From Bin55 sp963664665 (GTDB taxonomy: Bacteria; Pseudomonadota; Gammaproteobacteria; Pseudomonadales; Azotimanducaceae): 64,000 nucleotides of DNA. The notes beneath the pieces are model-generated. The model was not told where the DNA came from, did no database searches, and was given only the letters and a program-made list of their open reading frames with translations. A program made the position numbers and the translations under genes. Location of the stretch: contig CAXXMH010000004.1 in assembly GCA_963664665.2 (NCBI GenBank), forward strand, positions 434,001 to 498,000, read 5' to 3'. Below, in pieces: positions 1 through 9,002 of the stretch (positions within the stretch are counted from its first letter, which is position 1; every line of letters begins with the position of its first letter).

Positions 1-133
1 TATCGGCTCTTAAAAATCCAGCGGCATTAGGGTTTTCGTATAAGGCGTTCATCGATAACGGACGACTATCGTCGGTGCCGCACGCGGCAACCGCCGCAAC
101 CGCGCATAGCGACCAGAGGCGCTTAACGGACAC
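1..133 (-). CDS. AttH-like lipoprotein, N-terminal part only (cut by window edge)
   Basis: A GTG start at 133 opens a frame that runs off the left edge (44 codons visible). It begins MSVKRLWSLCAVAAVAACG, a lipoprotein signal peptide with a V-A-A-C lipobox (Cys18), and continues with NPNAAGFLRAD. AttH-like lipocalin-fold lipoproteins are often encoded beside an FtsX permease and a LolD-type ATPase, and their mature part commonly starts with a similar G-F-x-R-A stretch, so this order fits that three-gene export system. The start overlaps the permease stop by 11 bp, which suggests translational coupling. The family name is inferred from neighbours and a few residues; the diagnostic domain lies outside the window. 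Confidence 0.55.
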   Translation of the reverse strand, partial: MSVKRLWSLCAVAAVAACGTDDSRPLSMNALYENPNAAGFLRAD

Positions 134-2459
134 TGCTGATTGGCTGTGAGACGAGTCTTCCGAGTGCCTGGCGCATTGGTTCGAGACCAGCGAGCATCGC
201 CGCGAAGACGCCGAGAAGGATGGGCATTAATACCGGTTCCCAAGTGAACGCGAGATCGAAAGACCATCCGTAGGCGCGTGGATTCACTAAGTAACAGAGA
301 TTCCACGCGATCGCGAAACTCAAAGGGAGTGCAACTATCGTCGCGAATACGCCAATCAGCGCGTTCTGTAGCAGCGCACTCAACGCCAGCTTCGCCCTAG
401 ATGTGCCCATCATCGTCAGTAATCGCATCTCCTTCAAGCGTTTGGCTTGCATGCCGACGAGGGCACATGCCATCCCGATAACTGCAACAAATATCGCGAT
501 GTTCACCATGACTTGCGCTGTGGCGAAGCTCGCATTGAAGAGCTGAATTGCAGCGTTACGAAGCTCATCGGAAGCGACGACGCTGACATTGGGAAATCGT
601 TCGGCAATCTCCAGACGGACGACATCGGGTTCCGACGTATCGATACTGAATCGATCTGCGGCGAGTCGGTCTAAGCGCACAAGCTTCGAAGGCACGATCG
701 CGCGACTTCGAATTTCGCCGTAGTCCTTGAAGATGTAGAGGATAGGTATGGAATGATCTGGATTCAATGCGATGTCAATCGACACGCGCTGTCCGACTCG
801 GAAATCGTGCGTCCTCGCCGCAATTTCATTGACGAAGATACCTGCTTTAGATTCGCCTGTATAGCCATAGCGAACCTGCTCAAATTCGTCAATCATTGCT
901 GCAGTGACTTGGACCAGAACCCCGTCCAACTGCGCGAGCCCTCGTTGATAAGATCGGACTGTTTCGATGTTGGGTAGCGCCTCAATGTCGGTTACATTGA
1001 TTCCCGCTGCATCAGATAGATTCAAATCACTGGCGAGTCGTTGTTCGAGAAGCGCGGAAAATTCAGTCTTGAAGCTTCCGAGCATGAGTCCAATTCCAAT
1101 CGCCGTCGCCACGGCGATCGACAGAGCATTAATTGCAAGGCGAATGTCATCGGCAGTTGTGAGCGCATTGCGCAGATTCATGCGCAGCGTGATCGAATTC
1201 GTCCGAAGGTGCTTGAGGCCAAACGTGCCCATCTTTATTGCTAGCGGGACGATGCAGAAGATGCTTAGCAGACAGAAGCAGACACTTAGCAGAGACGCGC
1301 CCAATAATCCGCTCCGGTCCGACAGTCCATAGGCGATGCCAGCGAGCGCCAGCCCGGAAGCGATCCACCAGACATGGTTCCTACGTCTTGTGACCCGCCG
1401 CTGTGCGAAGACGCCGACAAGAATCGCGGTTGTCGACCCCAAAACAACAGCCTTCCAGAACGCTACTTCGTTCATCGACCGCCACGTCTCGATAGGTGAA
1501 GTACCGCTGAGGTAAGAGAGAATCGCGAGTCCCGCTGCAACGCCGAATACACATCCGGCAAACCCAAATAGCGAACACTGGAGGAAGATCAGAAGGCGTT
1601 GCTGTGTTTCAGAGACGCCAAGCGAGTCAAGCAATGCCATCTGTACTTCTCTATTTCGCAGGTTACTCTGGATCGCTTGAAATACGATGAAACCTGCAAC
1701 GAGCAGTGTGAGAAGGCTCAACATTCCCAGGTTAAAAACAATCGCGTCGCCGAGCTGTTCTGAGGGATCCCACAACGTAAATGGCAGGACGTCATAACCT
1801 GAGAGAACCACCTCGGTTGACTCTGGTTGTGCAGCGGCGAGCAAACCAGGTACAACAAGATCCCACCACGGACTCTTCACTCGTTCAGCTCTGAGCCAAA
1901 CCGCGTCTACTGCGGCTTCTCGACCAAGTAAGCGCTGAGCCGTCGGTAGGTCCGCGACTAAGCGACGTTGTCTTGCGTCGATGCTGCTAATCACCAGCGC
2001 ACCATTAATTCGATCATTTGGTTGCAGCTCGCTGCCAAACGCGATTACGCTGTTCTCCAACATGAAACGGGAGTCGGCTTGCATGCCTTGCGTCGCGTCG
2101 CCTGCAGTCGGCATCGTCGCGATTGGATCGTATCCGAGCACGTTGAAGACCTTGCCTTCGACGTTCAACATACCCTCAATGACTGGTACAGCATGGGTGA
2201 CTCGCGGCATCTCACCCTCGCGCCACCGTTGTCGGATCTGGAAGTACTCTTGCTCCGTTTGTGTTGAAAGACGAATTACCTTGTCGTACGCACCTTGGAT
2301 ACCGGTGCTACTGAAGCGGTCGAGGATCGAAACGCTCAACTGGTGAGTTACTAAGACACTCATGACCCCAATGCAGAGACTGACCGTGACGAGGACGCTA
2401 CTTAATAGGTTACGCCGTATATCACGCAACTCGCTCTTTACGAGCAATGACGTCTGCAA
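123..2459 (-). CDS. FtsX/MacB-type ABC transporter permease
   Basis: 778 residues with a membrane segment near residues 19-39, a long periplasmic domain, a first FtsX core (helices near 241-262, 289-315, 336-352), further helices near 363-410, and a second FtsX core in the last 130 residues. This is the duplicated layout of lipoprotein- or macrolide-type permeases that work by mechanotransmission at the inner membrane rather than by a classical channel. The likely start is TTG. The ATPase gene lies 60 bp upstream and the AttH-like lipoprotein overlaps the 3' end, so ATPase, permease and lipoprotein read as one operon. The cargo is unknown. Confidence 0.85.
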   Translation of the reverse strand: MQTSLLVKSELRDIRRNLLSSVLVTVSLCIGVMSVLVTHQLSVSILDRFSSTGIQGAYDKVIRLSTQTEQEYFQIRQRWREGEMPRVTHAVPVIEGMLNVEGKVFNVLGYDPIATMPTAGDATQGMQADSRFMLENSVIAFGSELQPNDRINGALVISSIDARQRRLVADLPTAQRLLGREAAVDAVWLRAERVKSPWWDLVVPGLLAAAQPESTEVVLSGYDVLPFTLWDPSEQLGDAIVFNLGMLSLLTLLVAGFIVFQAIQSNLRNREVQMALLDSLGVSETQQRLLIFLQCSLFGFAGCVFGVAAGLAILSYLSGTSPIETWRSMNEVAFWKAVVLGSTTAILVGVFAQRRVTRRRNHVWWIASGLALAGIAYGLSDRSGLLGASLLSVCFCLLSIFCIVPLAIKMGTFGLKHLRTNSITLRMNLRNALTTADDIRLAINALSIAVATAIGIGLMLGSFKTEFSALLEQRLASDLNLSDAAGINVTDIEALPNIETVRSYQRGLAQLDGVLVQVTAAMIDEFEQVRYGYTGESKAGIFVNEIAARTHDFRVGQRVSIDIALNPDHSIPILYIFKDYGEIRSRAIVPSKLVRLDRLAADRFSIDTSEPDVVRLEIAERFPNVSVVASDELRNAAIQLFNASFATAQVMVNIAIFVAVIGMACALVGMQAKRLKEMRLLTMMGTSRAKLALSALLQNALIGVFATIVALPLSFAIAWNLCYLVNPRAYGWSFDLAFTWEPVLMPILLGVFAAMLAGLEPMRQALGRLVSQPISSVR

Positions 2460-2519
2460 GGTTGGATTAGTCGTTAGTCGGACATTGCGGATGTAACGCC
2501 GTAAATCGGCGGCTTAATC

Positions 2520-3179
2520 CTAGCTTGCGAGCGAGAGCACATCGTCACATCGCGCGCTCACACGCTCATCGTGAGATGCCACGATTAACGTGGCTTCGGT
2601 CCGCGCTGTTTCGCGCCAAAGGAGCTCGATGACTTCGCTCGCGGTGTCACGGTCGAGATTGCCAGTCGGTTCGTCGGCGAGGATGACATCAGGATTGTGC
2701 GCGAATGCGCGCGCAACGGCGAGTCGTTGTTGTTCACCACCGGAGAGTTCCTCTGGGAATGCGTTGATGCGCGCGCCAAGTCCGAGTTGGTGCAAACGTT
2801 CCCGTGCAACCGTGTCAAGGTTCCGCTGCCGCGTTAGTTCTAGTGGTAGGAGCACGTTTTCCAGCGCCGTCAGCGTGGGAATGAGATTAAAAAACTGATA
2901 GATAAACCCGATACGGTGGCGTCGAAATTCCCTCAGCACTGTCGGAGTTGCGGCGCCTAATTGAATTTCCTCTTCACCGCGTCTGAACTGAATCGAACCT
3001 TCATCCGCCGAGATAAGTCCGCACAGCAAATTCAGAAGTGTGCTTTTCCCCGAACCACTCGGTCCAGCTATGCAGATGTATTGGTGCTTGGTGAAGTCAT
3101 GGGTGAAGTTGTGCAACACCCAGTGTTTTGAGTCGCCGTCGCGGTAGTACTTAGCGACGTTATTTAGAACGAACACCAA
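2520..3179 (-). CDS. LolD/MacB-type ABC transporter ATP-binding protein
   Basis: 219 residues. Walker A GPSGSGKS is at 39-46, the signature LSGGEQQRLAVARA follows, Walker B is VILADEPTGNLD, and an H-loop ASHDE closes the ATPase core. The G-N-L-D after Walker B and the short length are typical of the LolD/MacB/FtsE class that partners FtsX-type permeases, here the next gene downstream. The start is TTG (3179) or the adjacent GTG; either overlaps the end of the NUDIX gene by about 15 bp, so translation is probably coupled. Confidence 0.9.
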   Translation of the reverse strand: MVFVLNNVAKYYRDGDSKHWVLHNFTHDFTKHQYICIAGPSGSGKSTLLNLLCGLISADEGSIQFRRGEEEIQLGAATPTVLREFRRHRIGFIYQFFNLIPTLTALENVLLPLELTRQRNLDTVARERLHQLGLGARINAFPEELSGGEQQRLAVARAFAHNPDVILADEPTGNLDRDTASEVIELLWRETARTEATLIVASHDERVSARCDDVLSLAS

Positions 3180-3910
3180 GTGCCAACGAAGTATTGCATG
3201 CCCTTTTCATGAAGCGACGGCGTTACGGGGATTCGATGGCGTCCTTGCTTTACTGCGTGCATGAGTGTCGTGACGTCGTCATAGCCTGAGATCATCCGCA
3301 ATGTCGTAATCGTGGGGACGATCAGTTGCCAATCGCCTCGTGCGTAATTACGCAATGCGAGCTCGGGCGTTTGCCAGCTACCCGCGATCGTTTCACTTGC
3401 GTGATTTTCCGCTTTCTGTTCAGCAGGTACATGGGCGACGAAGAATCGCGTGTCGAAGCGAGCGGGTGCATACGGAGGCGTAATCCAATGGCTGAAGTAC
3501 AGTACCGCATCGTCATGAAAGACCAGCTGAAAGCGCTCAAAACCATCTTTAAAGGTTACGCGGTCACTTAATACGTCTGCACGAAACTGTTGCAAATCTC
3601 GCGTATTGAGCTGACCGTCGTGGTTGTCTGCGAAGAGCACACCACATTCTTCGAAACACTCTCGAAGTGCTGCGGCCTTGAATTTTTGTGTCGGGTGATT
3701 CGGTGACTGCGGAGCCGCGAGTTGAGCACCTAATTCGATATCGTCAGCGTCGACCTTACCACCTGGAAATACGTGTAGGTCTGGAAAATCGCCACGCCCT
3801 GGGCGCTGTAGCATGAAAACTTCCGGACCGGCTTCCCCATCGCGTAGCACGATAACCGACGCCGCTTCGCGAATGGTCTTGTTGTACGTGGTAGTTTGCT
3901 GGTCTCTCAT
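3164..3910 (-). CDS. NUDIX hydrolase, NUDT19-like
   Basis: 248 residues. The Nudix box is recognisable but stretched: PGGK near residues 49-52 is followed by about 18 extra residues before RECFEECG (83-90), which supplies the metal-binding glutamates. An insertion at this point is a hallmark of the NUDT19/RP2 group, which hydrolyses CoA and acyl-CoA pyrophosphates. CoA diphosphatase activity is therefore a reasonable inference but not shown. Its stop overlaps the ATPase gene downstream and its start overlaps the transporter fusion gene upstream by 4 bp, so it sits inside a tightly packed minus-strand operon. Confidence 0.8.
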   Translation of the reverse strand: MRDQQTTTYNKTIREAASVIVLRDGEAGPEVFMLQRPGRGDFPDLHVFPGGKVDADDIELGAQLAAPQSPNHPTQKFKAAALRECFEECGVLFADNHDGQLNTRDLQQFRADVLSDRVTFKDGFERFQLVFHDDAVLYFSHWITPPYAPARFDTRFFVAHVPAEQKAENHASETIAGSWQTPELALRNYARGDWQLIVPTITTLRMISGYDDVTTLMHAVKQGRHRIPVTPSLHEKGMQYFVGTWCSF

Positions 3911-5418
3911 GCGACTACTGGGTCATTGGAGATTTTGTTCGCAGCCGCGATGTGACCTGGAATTATGAGTTTCTCGACGCCTTCGAATAGCAATTCAACG
4001 ATGATTGCCATCGAAGCAGCTGAAGCAGCGCCGATCAGAATGAGACGCGTATCGTCGAGTTGCAGGCCTTGGAAAATCAAATCGCCAAGACCGCCGCCAC
4101 CTATAAACGCTGCGAGCGTGGCTGTACCGATACACAGTATCGCAGAGATTCGAATACCCGCGAATATGGCAGGCATCGACAAAGGTATTTTTACGTGCAC
4201 AAGGGTCTGTGTGCGGGTGTAACCGAGACCATCCGCGACTTGGACCAGTACTGGGTCTACCGTTGATAGCGCTGTGACGGTCGTACGGATGATGGGTAAT
4301 AGCGAATAAAGGAAAAGCGCCACAATCGCGGGTAGTGTCCCAATTCCAAATAGAGGAACCATGAGTGCCAGTAACGCAAGTGAGGGGATTGTCTGTAACA
4401 AACCGGCAACGTACGCGATCGGTTTTGATAACCACGGAATCGAGTACACCGTGATAGAGATCGTGAGCGCGACTATCGTGGCCGCCAACAGTGCGATTCC
4501 AGCAAGGTATAGGTGCTCTATCGTGCGTTCGACGAGCTTATCAAATAGTGTCTCTGTCTCGTGGGTGGAATGGACGTCGAGGCTCGCGAGGAACTCTTTC
4601 GCGACATCTGCAGCAGGTCTCTCCTCGATATGAACCTTGTAGTTGAGTCCTGCCATCGTCGCGTCGGAGAGTGAGTTCGCAGCAACATTAAGTAACTGTT
4701 TAACTTCCTCCGGGAGGTCGCTACGGACAATCGGTATAGCAAGGTACTTCGGAAAGTATTCAAGATCGTCTTGTAAAACCACGAGATTAAAGTGGTCAAT
4801 TTCCGCGTCGGTCGTATAGAGGTCAGTGACATCGATTTCGCGCTCGACGATCGCTCGCAAGGCAAGAGAGTGTTCTATACCGTCGGCCGATTGAGGTAAT
4901 CCGTAGTGAGCCTTCATACTCGGATAACCATCCTCTCGTTCTAAAAACTCATGCGAGAAAAAGAATCGGAGATTCGGGTAATCGCGTAACTGCGAGACCT
5001 TGGTTAACCCGGTTTCCTCAGCTAAATCCTCGTGAATACCCATCGCATATGAATTGTTGAAGCCGAGGGGTTCGAGGGTTTGAATACCAAGTTTCGCCAG
5101 TGCGTCTGTGATTTCGTCGAGCGAGAGCGTCCTCGACTCCTTCAGGATGACTTCCTGGATGGTCCCTGAATACTCGGCGTACGCATGAATGTCCCCTTGT
5201 TCCAAGGCGTTGAAGACGATCTTGGTGCCGCCAAGGTTGAATTTCCTGTCGACCGTATAACCTGCGGTTTCAAGCGTCTGCGCTAGCAGCTCACCCAATA
5301 TGTGGGATTCTGTATGCTGCTTGGAGCCAATGACGTAAGTCTCCCGCTGACCGCAACCCGCAACGACAACGATCGTGACCAAAGCAAGCGCTAGTCCGAG
5401 CAACACGAAAACCTTCAT
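3907..5418 (-). CDS. ABC importer fusion: substrate-binding domain plus permease (OpuC/EgtU type)
   Basis: 503 residues in two parts. Residues 1-22 form a lipoprotein-like leader with V-V-A-G-C at Cys22. Residues about 25-290 are an OpuAC/ProX-type binding domain, with the IGSKQHTESHILGEL opening seen in quaternary-amine binders. Residues about 305-490 are a ProW-type permease with several helices and an EAA loop (DGLGYTRTQ..IPLSMPAI). Glycine betaine, choline, carnitine and ergothioneine are known substrates of the family; the ligand here cannot be read from sequence. In the fused importers I know best the binding domain follows the permease; here it precedes it. The start overlaps the ATPase stop by 4 bp. 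Confidence 0.85.
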   Translation of the reverse strand: MKVFVLLGLALALVTIVVVAGCGQRETYVIGSKQHTESHILGELLAQTLETAGYTVDRKFNLGGTKIVFNALEQGDIHAYAEYSGTIQEVILKESRTLSLDEITDALAKLGIQTLEPLGFNNSYAMGIHEDLAEETGLTKVSQLRDYPNLRFFFSHEFLEREDGYPSMKAHYGLPQSADGIEHSLALRAIVEREIDVTDLYTTDAEIDHFNLVVLQDDLEYFPKYLAIPIVRSDLPEEVKQLLNVAANSLSDATMAGLNYKVHIEERPAADVAKEFLASLDVHSTHETETLFDKLVERTIEHLYLAGIALLAATIVALTISITVYSIPWLSKPIAYVAGLLQTIPSLALLALMVPLFGIGTLPAIVALFLYSLLPIIRTTVTALSTVDPVLVQVADGLGYTRTQTLVHVKIPLSMPAIFAGIRISAILCIGTATLAAFIGGGGLGDLIFQGLQLDDTRLILIGAASAASMAIIVELLFEGVEKLIIPGHIAAANKISNDPVVA

Positions 5419-6161
5419 GTATCGGTCTCAGTTTCGACTAACTCCTGCAGGAATGCTGAGTCGGGGGAGTCGATGACATCCTGCAGTGCACCTTGTGCCT
5501 CAATACTGCCATCAGCGAGCACTATCAGGTGGTCGGCGAGTTTGGTGGCTTCACGGAAATCGTGTGTCACCAACACTGCACTGAACTGCAATCGACGCTG
5601 CAATGCCAGAAATGAGTCTTGGATTTCGTTCCGAGTGATCGCGTCAATTGCAGAGAAAGGTTCGTCGAGCAGTAGCAGTTTAGGTTCTAACATCAGAGCC
5701 CGACACAGGCTCACGCGGTGTTGCTGTCCGCCTGAGATTTCATGCGGATAACGTTCTCTCATCTCGATGTCGAGATCCGCGAGTTCGAGTAGATTCTCTA
5801 ATCGTGGTTGAATCCGTTCGCGGGGCCAACCATCGAGTTTCGCTAGTTTCGTGATGTTGGATTCGACGGTCATATGCGGGAACAATCCCGCGCCCTGTAC
5901 GGCGTAGCCGATCTTGCGTCGGAAGTGATGTTGGTGTTTACTCGGAACTTGCTCTCCAAGTACTCTCACATCGCCTTCATCGGGACGGTAGAGACCGTTG
6001 ATTAACCGCAGGAGTGTGGTCTTACCGCTACCACTAGCGCCGATGATCGCTGTGATCTTCGCTTCGGGTATTTGCGCATTGATGGCTCTAAACACCCAGT
6101 CCTCGCCAAGGAACTTTCCAGCGTTTTGGAACTCGACACAGTGCGAAAGTTCAGATTCCAT
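5415..6161 (-). CDS. ABC importer ATPase, ProV/OpuCA-like without CBS domains
   Basis: 248 residues. Walker A GASGSGKT is at 41-48, the signature is ISGGQQHRVSLCRA, Walker B is LLLLDEPFSAID, and the H-loop is VTHDF. It resembles ProV/OpuCA but stops after the ATPase core, lacking the CBS pair that senses ionic strength in OpuA/OpuC. It pairs with the binding-domain/permease fusion directly downstream (4-bp overlap). The missing CBS region argues that transport is not gated by osmotic strength through the ATPase. The start lies 11 bp inside the exonuclease I gene. Confidence 0.88.
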   Translation of the reverse strand: MESELSHCVEFQNAGKFLGEDWVFRAINAQIPEAKITAIIGASGSGKTTLLRLINGLYRPDEGDVRVLGEQVPSKHQHHFRRKIGYAVQGAGLFPHMTVESNITKLAKLDGWPRERIQPRLENLLELADLDIEMRERYPHEISGGQQHRVSLCRALMLEPKLLLLDEPFSAIDAITRNEIQDSFLALQRRLQFSAVLVTHDFREATKLADHLIVLADGSIEAQGALQDVIDSPDSAFLQELVETETDT

Positions 6162-7602
6162 ACTGTGTCACAGTTGCTTCGATGTAGGCTTCGACGTCTT
6201 TTAGGATTTGCGCTTGCTCCCGGGTCAACTCACCGCTTCGAAGCTCTTTTATACGATTCCGCTTTGATTCGACGCCGGAATCAATTCGCCTTAGCATTGA
6301 CTGAACGAATGCCCGGTGCGTGGCGGCGTGTCCCGATTCGTCATCCGGATTTAGTTCATACCTTAGTCGATTCGCGAGAGTTCGGACCCGATCGTCTTTC
6401 GTTGCGAGATCTGGCCAGGGAACTCCGTGTTCAATCGCTTGATGGATGGTTTCACACAATCGTTCGTCGCTACGCTCAATGAAACCTTCGTAAAGTCGTT
6501 CCGAAACGTCTCGATCAGCTTCAGGAAGAGGTCGTTCGTTTGAGGCGCGCATCATCTGATGAAGGCGTGATTCCAAGCCTTGTTGTCCAATGCGCTCCAA
6601 GAACTCGATGTTGTTATTTAGTGTATCAACATCGGCTTGCAGACGATCCGCCAACGAATTGTTGAGCGCATCGAGCCCGACAAACACAGGACATTTATTC
6701 GTAGCGACCTCGAATACTGCAAGTCTTGTGCGATTGGAGGTGGCGGCCTCTTCTTTCGATAAGAAACGAGCTTCATTGAGTTCTTCGGGTGTCGCAGACT
6801 CAAGCATGCTCAAGTCTGCTGTTAAGTCCGCTACAAGAACCCTCGAACTAATTTCTGGGTTCGTTGCCAGTACGCGGACTGGTGCTGCAAATCGACGCCT
6901 CGCACCGTAAACAGAACTGACATTCAGATAAAAGCGACTCCCGTCCTGCAGCACTCGTTCAACTGCCTGCCGACTACGGTGTTCAAGTAGGTATGCCCAC
7001 ATTCTTGGCTCTGCACGTTTGATCAGGCGAGCCAACTCGATCGACATTTGAACATCGCGGAGCGCGTCGTGAGCGCCGCTCGGATCGATTCCGTTCTCGA
7101 GAGCCAGTGCCGCTAGTGTCGGCGAGATGACTCCTTCGTCATTGGTTGGCCATTGAATGCGCCCAGGTCGCATCGCGGCGGCTGCTCGAACCACCGTATA
7201 GAGATCAAATCGGCTGTTCCCTTGATTGAATTCACGTTTGTACGGCGGCAGCAGATTTCGAAATAACGCAAACCGGATAAATTCATCGTCGAAGGAAAGG
7301 TTGTTGTAACCAATCGTGCATGTACCGAGTTTGCTTAAGAGCGCATATATTCGATTGATAGCTTCCCATTCGCTGATACCTTCGGCTTGAAGGCGTTGCG
7401 GAGTGATTCCTGTGATTAGTACCGATTCGGGGTCGGGTAATACCTCGGGCGGGAATCTGACGTACGTGACGTAGGGATCGCCCACAGGATTAAGGTCTAG
7501 ATCAGTTCGTTGACCCGCGAATTGCGTGATCCGATCCCACCTCGTCGACAGACCCGTGGTCTCTAAGTCGTACCAATAAAATGAATTTGAAGAAGCTGCC
7601 AT
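6151..7602 (-). CDS. sbcB: Exodeoxyribonuclease I
   Basis: 483 residues, the usual length. It is a 3'-5' single-strand DNA exonuclease used in recombination and mismatch repair. The DEDDh residues are visible: D12 and E14 in YDLETTG, D105/D106 in NLSFDDEF, H178 and D183 in GAHDALRDV, within a few positions of the E. coli enzyme. The ATG at 7602 leaves only 15 bp to the divergent transporter gene. At its 3' end it overlaps the ABC ATPase by 11 bp. This family is largely gammaproteobacterial and is the best taxonomic pointer in the window. Confidence 0.95.
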   Translation of the reverse strand: MAASSNSFYWYDLETTGLSTRWDRITQFAGQRTDLDLNPVGDPYVTYVRFPPEVLPDPESVLITGITPQRLQAEGISEWEAINRIYALLSKLGTCTIGYNNLSFDDEFIRFALFRNLLPPYKREFNQGNSRFDLYTVVRAAAAMRPGRIQWPTNDEGVISPTLAALALENGIDPSGAHDALRDVQMSIELARLIKRAEPRMWAYLLEHRSRQAVERVLQDGSRFYLNVSSVYGARRRFAAPVRVLATNPEISSRVLVADLTADLSMLESATPEELNEARFLSKEEAATSNRTRLAVFEVATNKCPVFVGLDALNNSLADRLQADVDTLNNNIEFLERIGQQGLESRLHQMMRASNERPLPEADRDVSERLYEGFIERSDERLCETIHQAIEHGVPWPDLATKDDRVRTLANRLRYELNPDDESGHAATHRAFVQSMLRRIDSGVESKRNRIKELRSGELTREQAQILKDVEAYIEATVTQYGI

Positions 7603-7617
7603 TGAGACTCGATTAGC

Positions 7618-8997
7618 GTGGATGAACGCATGCGCACTGTTTTGATGGCGCTAGGACCCATTACTGCGTTAATTGTCGCTTTCGTAACCTTTCAACTCGG
7701 TCTCGAAAAGCCAGCAGCAATCACGGCGGGAGTGACGAGCCTCTGCTTGGTCTGGTGGATCAGCGACGCGGTGCCGATTCCGGTCACTTCCCTAGCACCT
7801 CTTGCGCTCTTGCCCATGTTGGGTGTATTGCCGATGTCCGAAGTCTCTACGGCTTACGGCAGCCCACTGGTATTGTTATTGCTAGGAGGATTCCTCCTCT
7901 CTACCGCAGTTGAGAAAAGCGGTGCTCACCTGCGACTCGCGATGAACATGGTACGCCTCTTCGGCGGCGGGAGCAGTCGCAGTTTGGTATTTGGATTCAT
8001 GGTGGCGACCGCGGTGCTTTCAATGTGGATCTCAAATACCGCGACTGCATTGATGATGCTGCCGGTTGCGATCGCAGTAGTTGAAAAGTCGCCCGACAAG
8101 GATTTGTCCGTCCCTCTGCTACTTGGTATTGCGTATGGTGCAAGTATCGGTGGGATCGGAACTCCGATTGGCACCCCTCCGAATCTTGAATTCATCGCGG
8201 TTTATGCGGTGACATTTGGTGAGACGATTTCATTCGGTCAATGGATGGCTTGGGGGTTACCCGTCGTCGTGGTCCTCCTTCCGATTGCGGGATTCTGGCT
8301 TACGCGTAACTTGAAGTACACCGGTAAAGTGGATATCCCGGAAGTCGGCGCGTGGACTCCTCATGAACGGCGCGTGATGATCGTTTTCGTTTGCACCGCA
8401 TTGGCGTGGATCACTCGTACCGGGCCATTCGGCGGCTGGGCAGGGTGGTTTGACGTGCCGTACACCAATGATGCGATGGTCGCGTTTATCGCGGTCATCA
8501 TGATGTTCCTAATCCCAAATGGCGAGAAGGGGCGCTTGCTTGACTGGGACACGGCGATCAAGATTCCTTGGGGCATGCTTCTCTTGTTTGGAGCCGGTAT
8601 CAGCATAGCAAAGGCATTCGTGTCCTCTGGTTTAAGTGAAGTATTGGGGGCGTACCTTACCAACGTTGCGTCGTGGGAGGTTCTACTGATGATGATCATG
8701 ATCTGCCTCGGAGTCACGTTCCTGACCGAAGCCACCAGCAATACTGCAACGACTACGTTGTTGATGCCGATACTTGCTGCGGCGGCGATCGCTGCCGCGG
8801 TCGATCCACTCTTGCTGATGGTCCCAGCTGCGATGAGTGCTAGTTGCGCGTTCATGTTGCCGGTCGCTACGCCACCGAACGTAATCGTTTTTTCTACGAA
8901 TAGGTTTCCACTGACAAGGATGGTTAGGGAAGGCTTCGTGCTAAATCTACTCGGTGTCGCGTTGATCGCGACGATCTGTTACTTCGTTGTGCGCTAA
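7618..8997 (+). CDS. DASS/SLC13 family sodium-coupled anion transporter
   Basis: 459 residues, almost entirely hydrophobic. It carries the paired family motifs: SNTATALMMLPVA in the first half and the related TSNTATTTLLMPIL in the second, plus IGGIGTPIGTPPN and LPVATPPNVIVF. These mark divalent-anion:Na+ symporters for dicarboxylates, citrate or sulfate at the inner membrane. The substrate cannot be assigned. The start is GTG at 7618 or ATG four codons later. Only about 15 bp separates it from the start of sbcB, so its promoter must lie inside sbcB. The acyltransferase gene follows 5 bp after its stop. Confidence 0.88.
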   Translation: MDERMRTVLMALGPITALIVAFVTFQLGLEKPAAITAGVTSLCLVWWISDAVPIPVTSLAPLALLPMLGVLPMSEVSTAYGSPLVLLLLGGFLLSTAVEKSGAHLRLAMNMVRLFGGGSSRSLVFGFMVATAVLSMWISNTATALMMLPVAIAVVEKSPDKDLSVPLLLGIAYGASIGGIGTPIGTPPNLEFIAVYAVTFGETISFGQWMAWGLPVVVVLLPIAGFWLTRNLKYTGKVDIPEVGAWTPHERRVMIVFVCTALAWITRTGPFGGWAGWFDVPYTNDAMVAFIAVIMMFLIPNGEKGRLLDWDTAIKIPWGMLLLFGAGISIAKAFVSSGLSEVLGAYLTNVASWEVLLMMIMICLGVTFLTEATSNTATTTLLMPILAAAAIAAAVDPLLLMVPAAMSASCAFMLPVATPPNVIVFSTNRFPLTRMVREGFVLNLLGVALIATICYFVVR

Positions 8998-9002
8998 CGA
9001 AG

